Below, one piece after another: positions 34,399 to 43,205 of a stretch of DNA of 64,000 nt. The notes under the pieces are model-generated. The model did no database searches, was not told where the DNA came from, and saw only the letters and a list, made by a program, of their open reading frames with translations. The stretch is from Bacillus sp. sid0103 (GTDB taxonomy: Bacteria > Bacillota > Bacilli > Bacillales_B > DSM-18226), in contig NZ_JAHUWN010000004.1 of assembly GCF_019219025.1 (NCBI RefSeq), positions 186,001 through 250,000 of the forward strand, written 5' to 3'. How positions within the stretch are numbered: the stretch's first letter is position 1; each line of letters starts with the position of its first letter. The position numbers were made by a program, and so were the translations under genes.

Positions 34399-34971
34399 CT
34401 AACTTGGGTACTTCAAAATAATGTACTTTGCCACTTTTTCCAATGGCATTTGTTTTTTCATGCTGAGGTCTCTAATCTTATTGTAAGCCGTTTCCTCCGG
34501 TAAATTCAATTGTTTCATTAAAATTCCTTTAGCTTTTTCAACAATCTTTCGGTTTTTCAGTTCCCGATTCATTTCTTCTACTTTTTCTTTGTAAAGAATT
34601 GCATTTTCTGCCTGCTTCAAAGCAATTTCAACTGCAGGAATCAAGTTAGCCTCCGAAATCGGCTTTACAAGATACCCTAAAATATTTGCCTTCTTCGCTT
34701 TTTCTATATATTCCTTTTGACTATAGGCCGTTAACAGCAAAATCGGAATATTGAATTTGTTGGAAATAATCTCACTGGCCTTTAATCCGTTCAGCTTCGG
34801 CATTTTAATATCCATGATCATTAAGTCAGGCTTATGGCTGTAGGCCAATTCAACTGCTTTCTCGCCATCAGCTGCTTGTGCAACAACATCATAGCCAGCA
34901 TCTTTTAACATGAGGGAAACATCCAATCGGACGATGGACTCATCTTCTACTACGATAATTCGCTTTTTCAT
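34399..34971 (-). CDS. eutV: ANTAR-domain response regulator EutV
   Basis: A 190-residue response regulator: receiver domain 1-120 with phosphoacceptor D54 (MIMDIKMP), acidic pair E9-D10, T82 and K103; a coiled linker (about 115-140); and the RNA-binding ANTAR domain (about 130-188, ending KVAKYIILKYPS). Phosphorylated EutV binds hairpins that overlap terminators and allows transcription to continue. Two such sites lie downstream in this locus. Three nt separate it from eutW. Confidence 0.95.
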   Translation of the reverse strand: MKKRIIVVEDESIVRLDVSLMLKDAGYDVVAQAADGEKAVELAYSHKPDLMIMDIKMPKLNGLKASEIISNKFNIPILLLTAYSQKEYIEKAKKANILGYLVKPISEANLIPAVEIALKQAENAILYKEKVEEMNRELKNRKIVEKAKGILMKQLNLPEETAYNKIRDLSMKKQMPLEKVAKYIILKYPS

Positions 34972-34974
34972 TCC

Positions 34975-36408
34975 TTAACCCTCCCTCGCAAAGGGAAATT
35001 CGACGGTTACTTCCGTTCCTTCACTAGTTCCTTCAATGGAAAAATGGCCCGTTAAATCGTGTTCAATCATCATTTTAACTATATCAAGTCCTAATGAAGG
35101 CTTCATGGAAGGAGTATAGCCAATTCCATTATCCATTACGAGGACTCTTACTGCAGAAGCCTCTTCCTGGATGACTACATCAATTTGGCCCTCTGTCATC
35201 TCCGAAAATGCATGCTTCACACAATTTTGAATTAATTCATTTATAACCAGAGCAACGGAAACAGCTAGATTCGATTTAATAAAGATCTTTGGGCCCGAAT
35301 AGACGATCGAAATCAATTTTCCTTCATGATCTTCACTAAAGACCAGCATATTCCCGATTTTTTCTATTAAACTAACAAGTTCTACATCATCCTGATTTTC
35401 AGAATTGGATAAGATGATTTCATAGACAGAGGCAATACTTACAATTCGGTTAAGGCTCTTGATAAAATGAAACTTGCTTTCTTCGGGGACCCCTCTTCGC
35501 ATCTGCAGCCGAAGAAGACTCGCTACCGTTTGCAAGTTATTTTTTACGCGATGATGGATTTCCCGGATGGCCACGGTCTTTACGGTAAGCTCCCTCTCTT
35601 TTTCGCGCAGCTCTGTTAAGTCACGAAAAATGATAAATGATCCGCTATTTTTCTCATGCTGCACAAGAGCAATTTTTTTCATTTGAAAGACTTTATTTTG
35701 AATGATGATTTCTTGGATCACAAGTTCATCCGGCAGCCTGCACATTTCTGCAAGGTTAGGAAAATAGGAAGTAAAAAGTTTGCCGCTTTTACATTCCTTC
35801 GAACACATTTCTAATACAAGATTCATCGCAGCAGGATTCGAATATTGAATCCGTAAATCCTCGTCAATGATGAATAGAGCTTCCTCTATCACTTCTGGGA
35901 TAAAAGGGCGATTTTCAGCCATTCCCAGTAAGAGTTCGCTAAGCGTCTCATTCGCCTCTGTTAACGCTTTCAGTTTATTTTGATTTTGGAGCTTATCACT
36001 GTTGTCTTTCTCCATGATCAACGTGCCAATCACCCGGTTATGGATTCCAACAATCGGAACAACGCTTTGTTCGACTTTTTTCCCTTCCTGGGTTAAGGCA
36101 TGATTGAGAAAAAGCGGCTTACCCGTCCGAAACGCATAAAAAACAGCAGGCTCAAACGTTTCGTAGGCAAACTTTCCGACCACCGGATTTTTATAGACAG
36201 AATTAGCCGTTCCAGGTGCTGCTTCTGCCACCACAATAGCATGCTTTTTTTCCCTTGTTTGACAATCGACAAACACATTCGCTTGATTTAAATCGGCAAT
36301 TAATTGCAGGTTTTGAACCACTTCTTGGATCTTTTGTATGTCTTGTTCCGATAGGTCTGTGTGAAGCTGACATAGAGTTACTACGGTGTTCATCTCAGTT
36401 TTAATCAT
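34975..36408 (-). CDS. eutW: Ethanolamine sensor histidine kinase EutW
   Basis: A 477-residue soluble kinase without membrane segments. A GAF-like sensor covers about 20-135, a PAS-like domain about 165-265, and the HisKA_2 dimerisation box follows: IREIHHRVKNNLQTVASLLR (281-300, phosphoacceptor H285 or H286). The HATPase domain has VINELIQNCVKHAF (N box, about 390) and DNGIGYTPSMKPSLGLDI (G boxes). EutW is known to sense ethanolamine and phosphorylate EutV. It is the first gene of the eut locus. Confidence 0.93.
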   Translation of the reverse strand: MIKTEMNTVVTLCQLHTDLSEQDIQKIQEVVQNLQLIADLNQANVFVDCQTREKKHAIVVAEAAPGTANSVYKNPVVGKFAYETFEPAVFYAFRTGKPLFLNHALTQEGKKVEQSVVPIVGIHNRVIGTLIMEKDNSDKLQNQNKLKALTEANETLSELLLGMAENRPFIPEVIEEALFIIDEDLRIQYSNPAAMNLVLEMCSKECKSGKLFTSYFPNLAEMCRLPDELVIQEIIIQNKVFQMKKIALVQHEKNSGSFIIFRDLTELREKERELTVKTVAIREIHHRVKNNLQTVASLLRLQMRRGVPEESKFHFIKSLNRIVSIASVYEIILSNSENQDDVELVSLIEKIGNMLVFSEDHEGKLISIVYSGPKIFIKSNLAVSVALVINELIQNCVKHAFSEMTEGQIDVVIQEEASAVRVLVMDNGIGYTPSMKPSLGLDIVKMMIEHDLTGHFSIEGTSEGTEVTVEFPFAREG

Positions 36409-36560
36409 GTCTTAGCTCCAATCTTTAATCTTCAAATATATAAAAATATTTTATATATCATTTATATTAGTGTCAATCTTCTGTTTTTTTACAAAAAATG
36501 ATATAAAAACAGAAGGACAATTAAAAACTTCCCCAAATGGGGATAAAATAAACAAAATAA

Positions 36561-36579
36561 AGCAGCCGTTTCGGCTGCT
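36561..36579 (-). terminator. Terminator after the amidase gene
   Basis: AGCAGCCG/CGGCTGCT stem with TTT loop, then TTATTTTGTTT on the minus strand, 33 nt after the amidase stop. It separates this operon from eutW. Confidence 0.75.
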
Positions 36580-36611
36580 CTCCTTTTGTCTTTTATTCTT
36601 TTGGTCCTTTC

Positions 36612-38138
36612 CTACAGTCGTCTCCTGGATTCTTTATAAGGAGAAAGTAGTTGCGGCACTGCATCAATCGATGTTACATGTGCACCAGGTCGCTGCCCGT
36701 GGTTCCATTTTCCATTAAGTGCACGCTCGATTTGGGCTCCCAGTTGAAGTAGCAATCCATCATCGCCTTGCCGTGTGAGCGCGTGAATACCAAACGGCAG
36801 CCCGTTCTCAAGCTCAGCCATCGGCAACGAGATGCCTGGAAGGCCACAGAGATTGGCGATCGAAGTATAAGAGAATATGCGCCAGAGGTTTTCGAACCAG
36901 TCGTATACGGATGGATTATCACTTATTGTCAGATACTCATTCGTTCCAACCAAAGGCGTGGGTAGGGCCATGGTCGGGGTTAGGATGATGTCCCAGTCTT
37001 CAAAGAAGGCGGCTAGCCTACGGGAAGTGTTATTGAACACGGACTGCATGTTGGCGCGTTGCGTATAGGAGGCGAAACGGCCTTCTTCCCAGACCCGAAT
37101 GCACATCGGTTCAATAAGATCGGCAGGCGGCCGTTCCATGTCTTTTTGCTCCAATAGACCCGAAATTGTTTGTGAAAAATTCATGATATAGCACTCGGTT
37201 TGAGCCGCGTAGGCGGCATGAAAGTCAATATCCGGGATAATCCACTCGACGTGATGGCCAAGTTCCTCGAGGAAGCCAGCCGCCCGCTCCAATTCGGCAA
37301 CAATGTGCGGTGTGGCCTGGTAATCACCCCATTCATGTGAAACGGCAATACGAAGTCTATCCGGATCTCGTCGTATTAGTTCGGAGTAAGGCTGCTGCGG
37401 CATCCAATAGGGCATGAACTCGCCAGGTGCTCCACCTCTACAATTGTCCACAAAGGCTGCGGTGTCACGTATTGTGCGTGAGTGACAGCCCTGAACGGAG
37501 ACTACACCCATCAAGTCCGAACTGTATGGAGCTACTGAAAAGACACCACGGGACGGCTTCAAACCGATGTTGCCGTTCACACCCGCGGGAATTCGAATCG
37601 AGCCACCGCCATCAGTCGCATGTGAGATTGGAATGATTCCGGCCGCAACCGAAGCTGCCGTGCCAGCAGAAGAGCCGCAGGTTGTATAGTCAAGATTCCA
37701 AGGATTTCGCGTAATATAGACGTCTGGATTCTCGGCTGAACTGCAGAGCCCAAACTCTGGTGTTGTCGTTCGCCCGATGATGTTGAGACCTGCTTGGCGG
37801 ATGCGCTTGGTAAGGAAGCTATCGGCTGAAGAACGATTTCCTCGCATCAAAAGAGAACCCATTTCCTGTAGGCGCCCTTTAAGAGTGGGTCCTAAATCCT
37901 TCATCAGAAAGGGTATTCCTGCAAAAACCCCGGCAGGATTCGTTCCATCCTTCATGGGGTCAATGACCGCATCATCGAAGACCTCAATGATGGAGTTGAT
38001 CGCAGGATTTAATGCATCTATGGCAAGGACAACCTGTTGGGCCACCTCTCGCGGGGTAATCTGACCTTTCCGTACCAAATCGGCGAGTCCGATAGCATCA
38101 AGCTTAGACCATTCATTCCAGCTCATAACTGATTTCAA
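36612..38138 (-). CDS. Amidase-signature family hydrolase (candidate pantothenase)
   Basis: A 508-residue amidase with the Ser-cisSer-Lys triad: K80 (FLMKDLG), S156 (CGSSAGTA) and S180 (DGGGSIRIPAG). The usual GGSSGG before the cis-serine is altered to CGSSAG. No signal peptide, so it acts in the cytoplasm. It is the last gene of the sigma-54 operon, 120 nt after the P1-hydrolase gene with no terminator in between. AAGGAG is 8 nt before a TTG at 38138. A hydrolase cleaving the amide of an imported substrate fits; pantothenate is the proposed substrate by context only. Confidence 0.85.
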   Translation of the reverse strand: MKSVMSWNEWSKLDAIGLADLVRKGQITPREVAQQVVLAIDALNPAINSIIEVFDDAVIDPMKDGTNPAGVFAGIPFLMKDLGPTLKGRLQEMGSLLMRGNRSSADSFLTKRIRQAGLNIIGRTTTPEFGLCSSAENPDVYITRNPWNLDYTTCGSSAGTAASVAAGIIPISHATDGGGSIRIPAGVNGNIGLKPSRGVFSVAPYSSDLMGVVSVQGCHSRTIRDTAAFVDNCRGGAPGEFMPYWMPQQPYSELIRRDPDRLRIAVSHEWGDYQATPHIVAELERAAGFLEELGHHVEWIIPDIDFHAAYAAQTECYIMNFSQTISGLLEQKDMERPPADLIEPMCIRVWEEGRFASYTQRANMQSVFNNTSRRLAAFFEDWDIILTPTMALPTPLVGTNEYLTISDNPSVYDWFENLWRIFSYTSIANLCGLPGISLPMAELENGLPFGIHALTRQGDDGLLLQLGAQIERALNGKWNHGQRPGAHVTSIDAVPQLLSPYKESRRRL

Positions 38139-38258
38139 AGAGTCTCACTCCTTCACATTTGTTCAGATTGGATATTTATCATTTCAATCTTAACTTTTCA
38201 TTCCAGTATAAAAACGTTCTATTAAATCCTGATCATCCACAAAGTTATATACAGCCAC

Positions 38259-39236
38259 TTATAACCGGTCCGTTTTATGATTATTAAATAAATCTTTATG
38301 AGCGATAATTCCTTCAACACTTTCTGCTGATTTAACCGCGTTTATTATCGCCAGCTCCATGACCTTTGCTGCAAGCCCGCCAATCACATCTACTGGAACC
38401 CTTTCTCCACCGGTGGACACAGCAAAAATGGTGTCACCATCAAACATGGTATGAGCTGGATAAATCGTTCTTGCATACCCATCCTGAGCCATTTGTGCTA
38501 CTTTCGTTGCCTCAGCCTTCGTTAAATCTGCATTTACAGCAATCACTCCAATGGTGGTATTAGACCCCGCAGGTATGGTAGGTTGATAGTTTTGTTCAAG
38601 CAGCTTGATACTATCAACTAGAATTCCCTCCTGATACGGCCCTGCCAAAATTTCTCCCGTGGAAGGGTCACGGACATCCCCGGCAGGATTGACAGCTACA
38701 ATTGCCCCAATCACCACACCATTTTCTAGTCGGAGCGATGCACTTCCGAGACCTCCCTTCATACAAAAGCCTGGACCGGCCAATTTACCAACGGTAGCTC
38801 CACAGCCGGCTCCAGAATTTCCAGTGTCAAACTTCTCAGTTATGGCCGCTTTCGCTGCTTCATAACCCATCTGTTTATCAGGCCTGACCTTTGGGTTGCC
38901 GAATGGAAGGTCGAACAAAACCGCTGCCGGGACAATTGGCACCTTGGCCACACCCACATCTAATCCAATATCTTCTTCCTCTAAAAATTGCATCACGCCA
39001 GAAGCGGCATCCAAACCAAACGCACTTCCGCCGCTTAAACAAATCGCATGCACTTTATCAACTAAATTAACGGGGTTCAAAAGGTCCGTTTCCCGGGTAC
39101 CGGGAGCGGACCCTCTTACGTCCACTCCTGCTACCGCACCACCTTCAAAAAGGATCGCTGTACAACCGGTCAATGCTTGTTGATTTTCTTTATTGCCGAC
39201 TTTTACTCCTGGTACATCGGTAATTTGATTATTCAT
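38259..39236 (-). CDS. P1-family (DmpA/BapA-like) N-terminal nucleophile hydrolase
   Basis: A 325-residue member of the P1/DmpA family, which self-cleaves to expose a catalytic Ser/Thr. Family blocks are GVDVRGSAPGTRETDLL (about 37-53), LSGGSAFGLDAASG (67-80), GAGCGATVGK and the cleavage region AGSNTTIGVIAVN, where N226-T227 is the probable scissile bond. DmpA and BapA hydrolyse peptides and beta-alanyl amides. Only 3 nt separate it from the S-component gene, which ties it to the imported ligand. It is an alternative candidate for the amide-splitting step. Confidence 0.88.
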   Translation of the reverse strand: MNNQITDVPGVKVGNKENQQALTGCTAILFEGGAVAGVDVRGSAPGTRETDLLNPVNLVDKVHAICLSGGSAFGLDAASGVMQFLEEEDIGLDVGVAKVPIVPAAVLFDLPFGNPKVRPDKQMGYEAAKAAITEKFDTGNSGAGCGATVGKLAGPGFCMKGGLGSASLRLENGVVIGAIVAVNPAGDVRDPSTGEILAGPYQEGILVDSIKLLEQNYQPTIPAGSNTTIGVIAVNADLTKAEATKVAQMAQDGYARTIYPAHTMFDGDTIFAVSTGGERVPVDVIGGLAAKVMELAIINAVKSAESVEGIIAHKDLFNNHKTDRL

Positions 39237-39239
39237 TCC

Positions 39240-39791
39240 TTATAGATCCTTAGAAATTTTTGATTTTTGTGTTTTGCCAATCTGTTTCCAAGCTAATACA
39301 ACCGCTACCGTCACAATCGTCCCTACAATGGCTTCAGGAATTCCGTTTGTAATTCCGACTGTCCAGGCGACTCCCGCGGTTAAATAATGACGGACTACAG
39401 CCATCGTTAATACAAGTACAGTATTTGCCAATGTCCCGATAAATGCAGCGGCACCAACTGCGAAGTATTCACTTTTGCGGCGGAGTCCTACATACACAAG
39501 CCATGCCACCACGCCGATAAAAAGCCGAGGTAAAATCGCAACTAATGGATCCTTAAAGAGTGGAACCGTTGCGTTAAGGAAGGAAGAGATCCCAAAAATC
39601 GCTCCAACAATTAAGCCGACAATCGGCCCCTGCATAATACCACCGATAATCGCAGGAATGTGCATAATGGTCGCATTCCCTGCTGCTGTTGGAACAGGAA
39701 TATAACCCAGCCTTGTGACCCCCAATAAAATGGCTACTGCCCCAAGCACTCCAGCAATGACAATATCCCGAACCGTTAATGATCTTTTCAT
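39240..39791 (-). CDS. ECF transporter substrate-binding S component, PanT-like
   Basis: A 183-residue membrane protein with about six hydrophobic segments. The block ATIMHIPAIIGGIMQGPIVG followed by GAIFGISSFLNAT and PRLFIGVVAW is that of the S-component group that includes PanT (pantothenate) and CblT. The N-terminal alanine-rich helix (VIAGVLGAVAILLG) would contact EcfT. It is followed by the P1 hydrolase and preceded by ecfT in one operon, so this is a dedicated (group I) ECF system. Pantothenate as ligand is inferred from family likeness and from the neighbouring dehydrogenases. Confidence 0.85.
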   Translation of the reverse strand: MKRSLTVRDIVIAGVLGAVAILLGVTRLGYIPVPTAAGNATIMHIPAIIGGIMQGPIVGLIVGAIFGISSFLNATVPLFKDPLVAILPRLFIGVVAWLVYVGLRRKSEYFAVGAAAFIGTLANTVLVLTMAVVRHYLTAGVAWTVGITNGIPEAIVGTIVTVAVVLAWKQIGKTQKSKISKDL

Positions 39792-39822
39792 TCAAATTCT
39801 CCCCTTTGTTTTCGTTTTTTTA

Positions 39823-40665
39823 TTAAAAAGGAAACGGATATAAAAGCAGTAGTAATGAGAATAAAAGTCCAACTAGTAATACAAGATAATCCTTCGCGAT
39901 TGCTTTATACACGGAGTAGGAACTCCTTTCGCCACCTGGTGTATAGCAGCGTGATTCCATTGCAAGAATCAAATCCTCGGCCCTTGCCAAGGCGATATTA
40001 AATAAAGGGATAATGATTGGAAACGTTTCTTTTGTTCTTTGAATGATTCTCCACCATCCGCCGCTACCAAAGTCAGCTCCCCTTGAGGCTTGTGCTTTCA
40101 TCATTTTTTCCATCTCGATGGCAAATGTTGGGACAAATCGAATCGCAATCGTTGTAATCAGTGAGATTTCATGGACCGGGAACTTTATTTTCTTTAACGG
40201 ACTCAGTAAGCTTTGTATGGAATGAGTTAATTCTGTGGTGGAAGTAGATAAGGTAAGAACACTGCTTAAGAAGATAATTTCAATAAATCGAACAGCTGAA
40301 ACCACTACCAATCGAATGCTTTCACTAGTGATGAAGATAAAGCCATAATCCACATACACTCTGCCATCTGAAAAGAGCTGTCCTTGAAAAAGCAACTGCA
40401 ATATCGCTAAGATGATAATAAAGGGAATGGCTGGTTTCACACCTGATAACCCGTAGCTGATTGGGATTTTAGATGCCCAGAATAAATAAAGAGATAAAAC
40501 TAAACCAATCGCATTTCCGAGATAACTCGTATTAAGGGCGATGGCCACCACGAGAATGACAAAAACAAGAAGCTTTATTCTTGGGTCTAATCGATGAACA
40601 AATGAGGCTGTTGGTACGTATTGACCGATTGTAATACTTCGGGATATTTCAAATTCGCTGGACAT
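39823..40665 (-). CDS. ecfT: ECF transporter transmembrane component EcfT
   Basis: A 280-residue membrane protein. The start SRSITIGQYVPTASFVHRLD, hydrophobic segments, and two coupling motifs AQASRGADFG and AMESRCYTP (positions of the usual Ala-Arg-Gly boxes that dock on the ATPases) identify EcfT. The start at ATG 40665 has AGGAGGG 8 nt upstream and overlaps the end of ecfA2 by 17 nt. A longer frame reaching back into ecfA2 has no ribosome site. Confidence 0.93.
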   Translation of the reverse strand: MSSEFEISRSITIGQYVPTASFVHRLDPRIKLLVFVILVVAIALNTSYLGNAIGLVLSLYLFWASKIPISYGLSGVKPAIPFIIILAILQLLFQGQLFSDGRVYVDYGFIFITSESIRLVVVSAVRFIEIIFLSSVLTLSTSTTELTHSIQSLLSPLKKIKFPVHEISLITTIAIRFVPTFAIEMEKMMKAQASRGADFGSGGWWRIIQRTKETFPIIIPLFNIALARAEDLILAMESRCYTPGGERSSYSVYKAIAKDYLVLLVGLLFSLLLLLYPFPF

Positions 40666-41545
40666 TTCGCGAACCCTCCTTCTTGCCGGTAAGAACCTTT
40701 TTGATTTCCTCTGCTGCTTCCGTGATGGAAAAGGCATCCGTATTTACTTGGTATCCAAGATCGGTTAATCGATAAAGAACCTTTACCGTTTCAGGGGTCC
40801 CGATTTGATGCCGCTGCAGTTTTTCTTTATCCGTAAAAATTTCTTGTGGGGTGCCTGTTAACACGTCTGTTCCACCTGCCATCACATAGACACGGTCTGC
40901 TAACATGGCGACCTCCTCCATGTTGTGTGACACAAAAACGACCGTTAATTTTTCTTCCTTGTTTAACCGTTTAATTTTATCAAGCAATTCCTTCCTTGAC
41001 CTGGGATCCAGACCCGCTGTCGGTTCATCTAGAACTAAAATCTTGGGTTTTAAGGCAAGGATCCCCGCTAAGGCGACCTTCCGTTTCTGTCCGCCGCTTA
41101 ACGCAAAGGTCTGTCTGTCCTTCATTGCCTCAAAATCCAAGCCAACAACTGACATCGCCCATTTAACGCGCTCCCTCACCTCCTTTAGTGGAAGACCTAA
41201 TTTGAATGGCCCATAGGCAATATCATCGCCTATGATTTTTTCAAAAATCTGATCCTCCGGGTTTTGAAAAACAAGACCCACTTTTTGCCTAAGTGTTTTC
41301 AAATTTACCTTTTTCTTTGATAAGTCTTCCCCATCAATGATGACTTTTCCAGTTTCTGGACGCATCAGTCCATTGAAGTGCTGGATTAAGGTTGACTTTC
41401 CTGACCCGGTATGGCCAATGATGGCTATGCATTCCCCTTCTTCTGCATACAGGTTGGCTCCTTTTAGGGCAACATGCTCCATCGGGGTCCCTTTCATATA
41501 CGTATGGGATAGATTTTCTATTTCGATAATCGGCCTGCTTGACAT
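40649..41545 (-). CDS. ecfA2: ECF transporter ATPase EcfA2
   Basis: A 298-residue ATPase: Walker A GHTGSGKST (44-52), Q-loop VFQNPEDQIFEK, signature LSGGQKRKVALAG, Walker B ILVLDEPTAGLDP, H-loop FVSHN. It forms a heterodimer with EcfA1. Its ATG directly follows the ecfA1 stop (TAAATG). Confidence 0.95.
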   Translation of the reverse strand: MSSRPIIEIENLSHTYMKGTPMEHVALKGANLYAEEGECIAIIGHTGSGKSTLIQHFNGLMRPETGKVIIDGEDLSKKKVNLKTLRQKVGLVFQNPEDQIFEKIIGDDIAYGPFKLGLPLKEVRERVKWAMSVVGLDFEAMKDRQTFALSGGQKRKVALAGILALKPKILVLDEPTAGLDPRSRKELLDKIKRLNKEEKLTVVFVSHNMEEVAMLADRVYVMAGGTDVLTGTPQEIFTDKEKLQRHQIGTPETVKVLYRLTDLGYQVNTDAFSITEAAEEIKKVLTGKKEGSRNVQRI

Positions 41546-42397
41546 TTAAACCACCTCCTCTTTAGAGAATTTCTCCACTTCCTCAATAAACTCATTTTCT
41601 TGAATGATGTCCGTTGAAAATTCGGCAAATTGGCTGTGAATCACCTCGGCCATTTGGCTTACTGCTGGGACTTCTAATTGGAGATTCTCTAATTCCTGCT
41701 TATGTTTAAAAATTTCTCGCGGTGGACCGTCCATGACAATCTGCCCGCCTTCGATGACGATAATCCGGTCAGCCTCCGCTGCCTCTGACATATGGTGGGT
41801 AACGGTAATCATCGTCATCCCCGTATTGTTCATTTTTCTCATCACTTGAAGAACTTCTTTTCGACCAAAGCTATCCAGCATACTGGTTGCTTCATCAAAA
41901 ACGATACACTCCGGCTGCATGGCCAGCACACCGGCAATCGCCACCCTTTGCTTCTGGCCTCCGGAGAGGTGATGCGGCGGCCTGTGGCGATACTGAGACA
42001 TTTTGACCACATTTAATGCTTCATCGACTCTCTTTTTCATTTCTTCCCTTTGGACACCAATATTCTCCAGTCCAAATGCGACATCTTCCTCCACGATGGT
42101 CGCAACAATTTGGTTATCTGGATGCTGAAAGACCGTGCCGACAGCTTGACGAATCTCCCGTCTCTTTTCAATTTCCTTCGTGTTATGACCGTGAACCCAG
42201 ACATCACCATTATCCGGGGTTAAAATCCCGTTCAGGTGCTTGGATAAGGTAGATTTTCCTGAACCGTTATGGCCGATGATGGCAACATATTCTCCAGGGA
42301 AGACAGAAAAGGAGATATTATTGAGAACGGATACTTTCGTTTTTTCATTAATTTTGTAGGAAAACGATACATTTTCTAAGCGAATAATCGGCTCCAT
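41546..42397 (-). CDS. ecfA1: ECF transporter ATPase EcfA1
   Basis: A 283-residue ATPase: Walker A GHNGSGKST, Q-loop VFQHPDNQIV, signature LSGGQKQRVAIAG, and CIVFDEATSMLD in place of the usual DEPT (common in EcfA1). ATG 42397 has AGAGGAG upstream; an upstream in-frame start would overlap the SDR gene. Bacilli usually carry ecfA1A2T with ribosomal protein genes, so this is a second, dedicated set. Confidence 0.94.
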   Translation of the reverse strand: MEPIIRLENVSFSYKINEKTKVSVLNNISFSVFPGEYVAIIGHNGSGKSTLSKHLNGILTPDNGDVWVHGHNTKEIEKRREIRQAVGTVFQHPDNQIVATIVEEDVAFGLENIGVQREEMKKRVDEALNVVKMSQYRHRPPHHLSGGQKQRVAIAGVLAMQPECIVFDEATSMLDSFGRKEVLQVMRKMNNTGMTMITVTHHMSEAAEADRIIVIEGGQIVMDGPPREIFKHKQELENLQLEVPAVSQMAEVIHSQFAEFSTDIIQENEFIEEVEKFSKEEVV

Positions 42398-42413
42398 TTT
42401 ATGCTCCTCTCGT

Positions 42414-43178
42414 TTAAATACCGCGGCCACCGTCAATATTCAGAACCTCTCCGGTTACAATCTTCGACAGATCCGAGGCTAAGTAAAGTGCACCCTGGGC
42501 AATATCTTCCGGTTGAATTAAGGTTCCTAATGGAACGCTGTCCTGGAAGATTTTTTTCATTCCCTCTTCCTTTTGTGCGTCATCCCCTACCAGGAATTTA
42601 CCAATCATCGGTGTATCGGCCGGGCCGGGATTGATGGCATTGACTCTAATTTTATAAGGAGCTAACTCAATCGCTAATGCTTTGGTCAGCATGATGGCTG
42701 CCCCTTTTGAGGCACAATACGCGTTTAATCCTGGTCTCGCTCTAATACCGGCGATGGAAGCAATATTCACAATACTTCCTCCCTTTTGCTGCTTCATGAA
42801 CGGCACAGCATACTTAGACGTTAAAAAAATCGATTTTGTATTCACGTTCATAATTAAATCCCATTGTTCCAAGGTTAATTCTTCAATCGCGGTGAAGGAT
42901 TGGGGAACACCAGCACAGTTAATGACAATATCCAATCCGTCATACGCTTCCACTGTTTGATTCACAAGATTTGCCACATCTGCATCCCTCGTTACATCAG
43001 CTTGAATGGCTTGCACTCGATTTAGACCAGTTGAACCTGCGGCTGCTTTTGCCGATTCGTAATTTAAATCCGCAAACGTTACATTCGCTCCTTCCTTGGC
43101 GAAAGCTTGAGCAATCGCTTTCCCCATTCCCGAGCCGGCTCCTGTTATAATGGCCGTTTTTCCGTTTAATAAACTCAT
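42414..43178 (-). CDS. Short-chain dehydrogenase/reductase (candidate pantoate 4-dehydrogenase)
   Basis: A 254-residue classical SDR: cofactor loop TGAGSGMG (12-19), an acidic D37 after the second strand favouring NAD, NCAG (87-90), and catalytic S141, Y154 and K158 (YCASK). It is the third gene of the sigma-54 operon, between the beta-decarboxylating dehydrogenase and the ECF genes. In the proposed pathway it oxidises the 4-hydroxyl of pantoate to aldopantoate. The assignment of substrate is by elimination, not from motifs. Confidence 0.88.
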   Translation of the reverse strand: MSLLNGKTAIITGAGSGMGKAIAQAFAKEGANVTFADLNYESAKAAAGSTGLNRVQAIQADVTRDADVANLVNQTVEAYDGLDIVINCAGVPQSFTAIEELTLEQWDLIMNVNTKSIFLTSKYAVPFMKQQKGGSIVNIASIAGIRARPGLNAYCASKGAAIMLTKALAIELAPYKIRVNAINPGPADTPMIGKFLVGDDAQKEEGMKKIFQDSVPLGTLIQPEDIAQGALYLASDLSKIVTGEVLNIDGGRGI

Positions 43179-43205
43179 AGATTGGACACCTCCAATAATG
43201 TGATT

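Noticed and set aside
34382..34420. First (P1) hairpin of a EutV dual-hairpin site
   Set aside because: No stem of four or more pairs closing an A-x-x-G-x-x loop could be drawn upstream of the P2-like hairpin in either leader.
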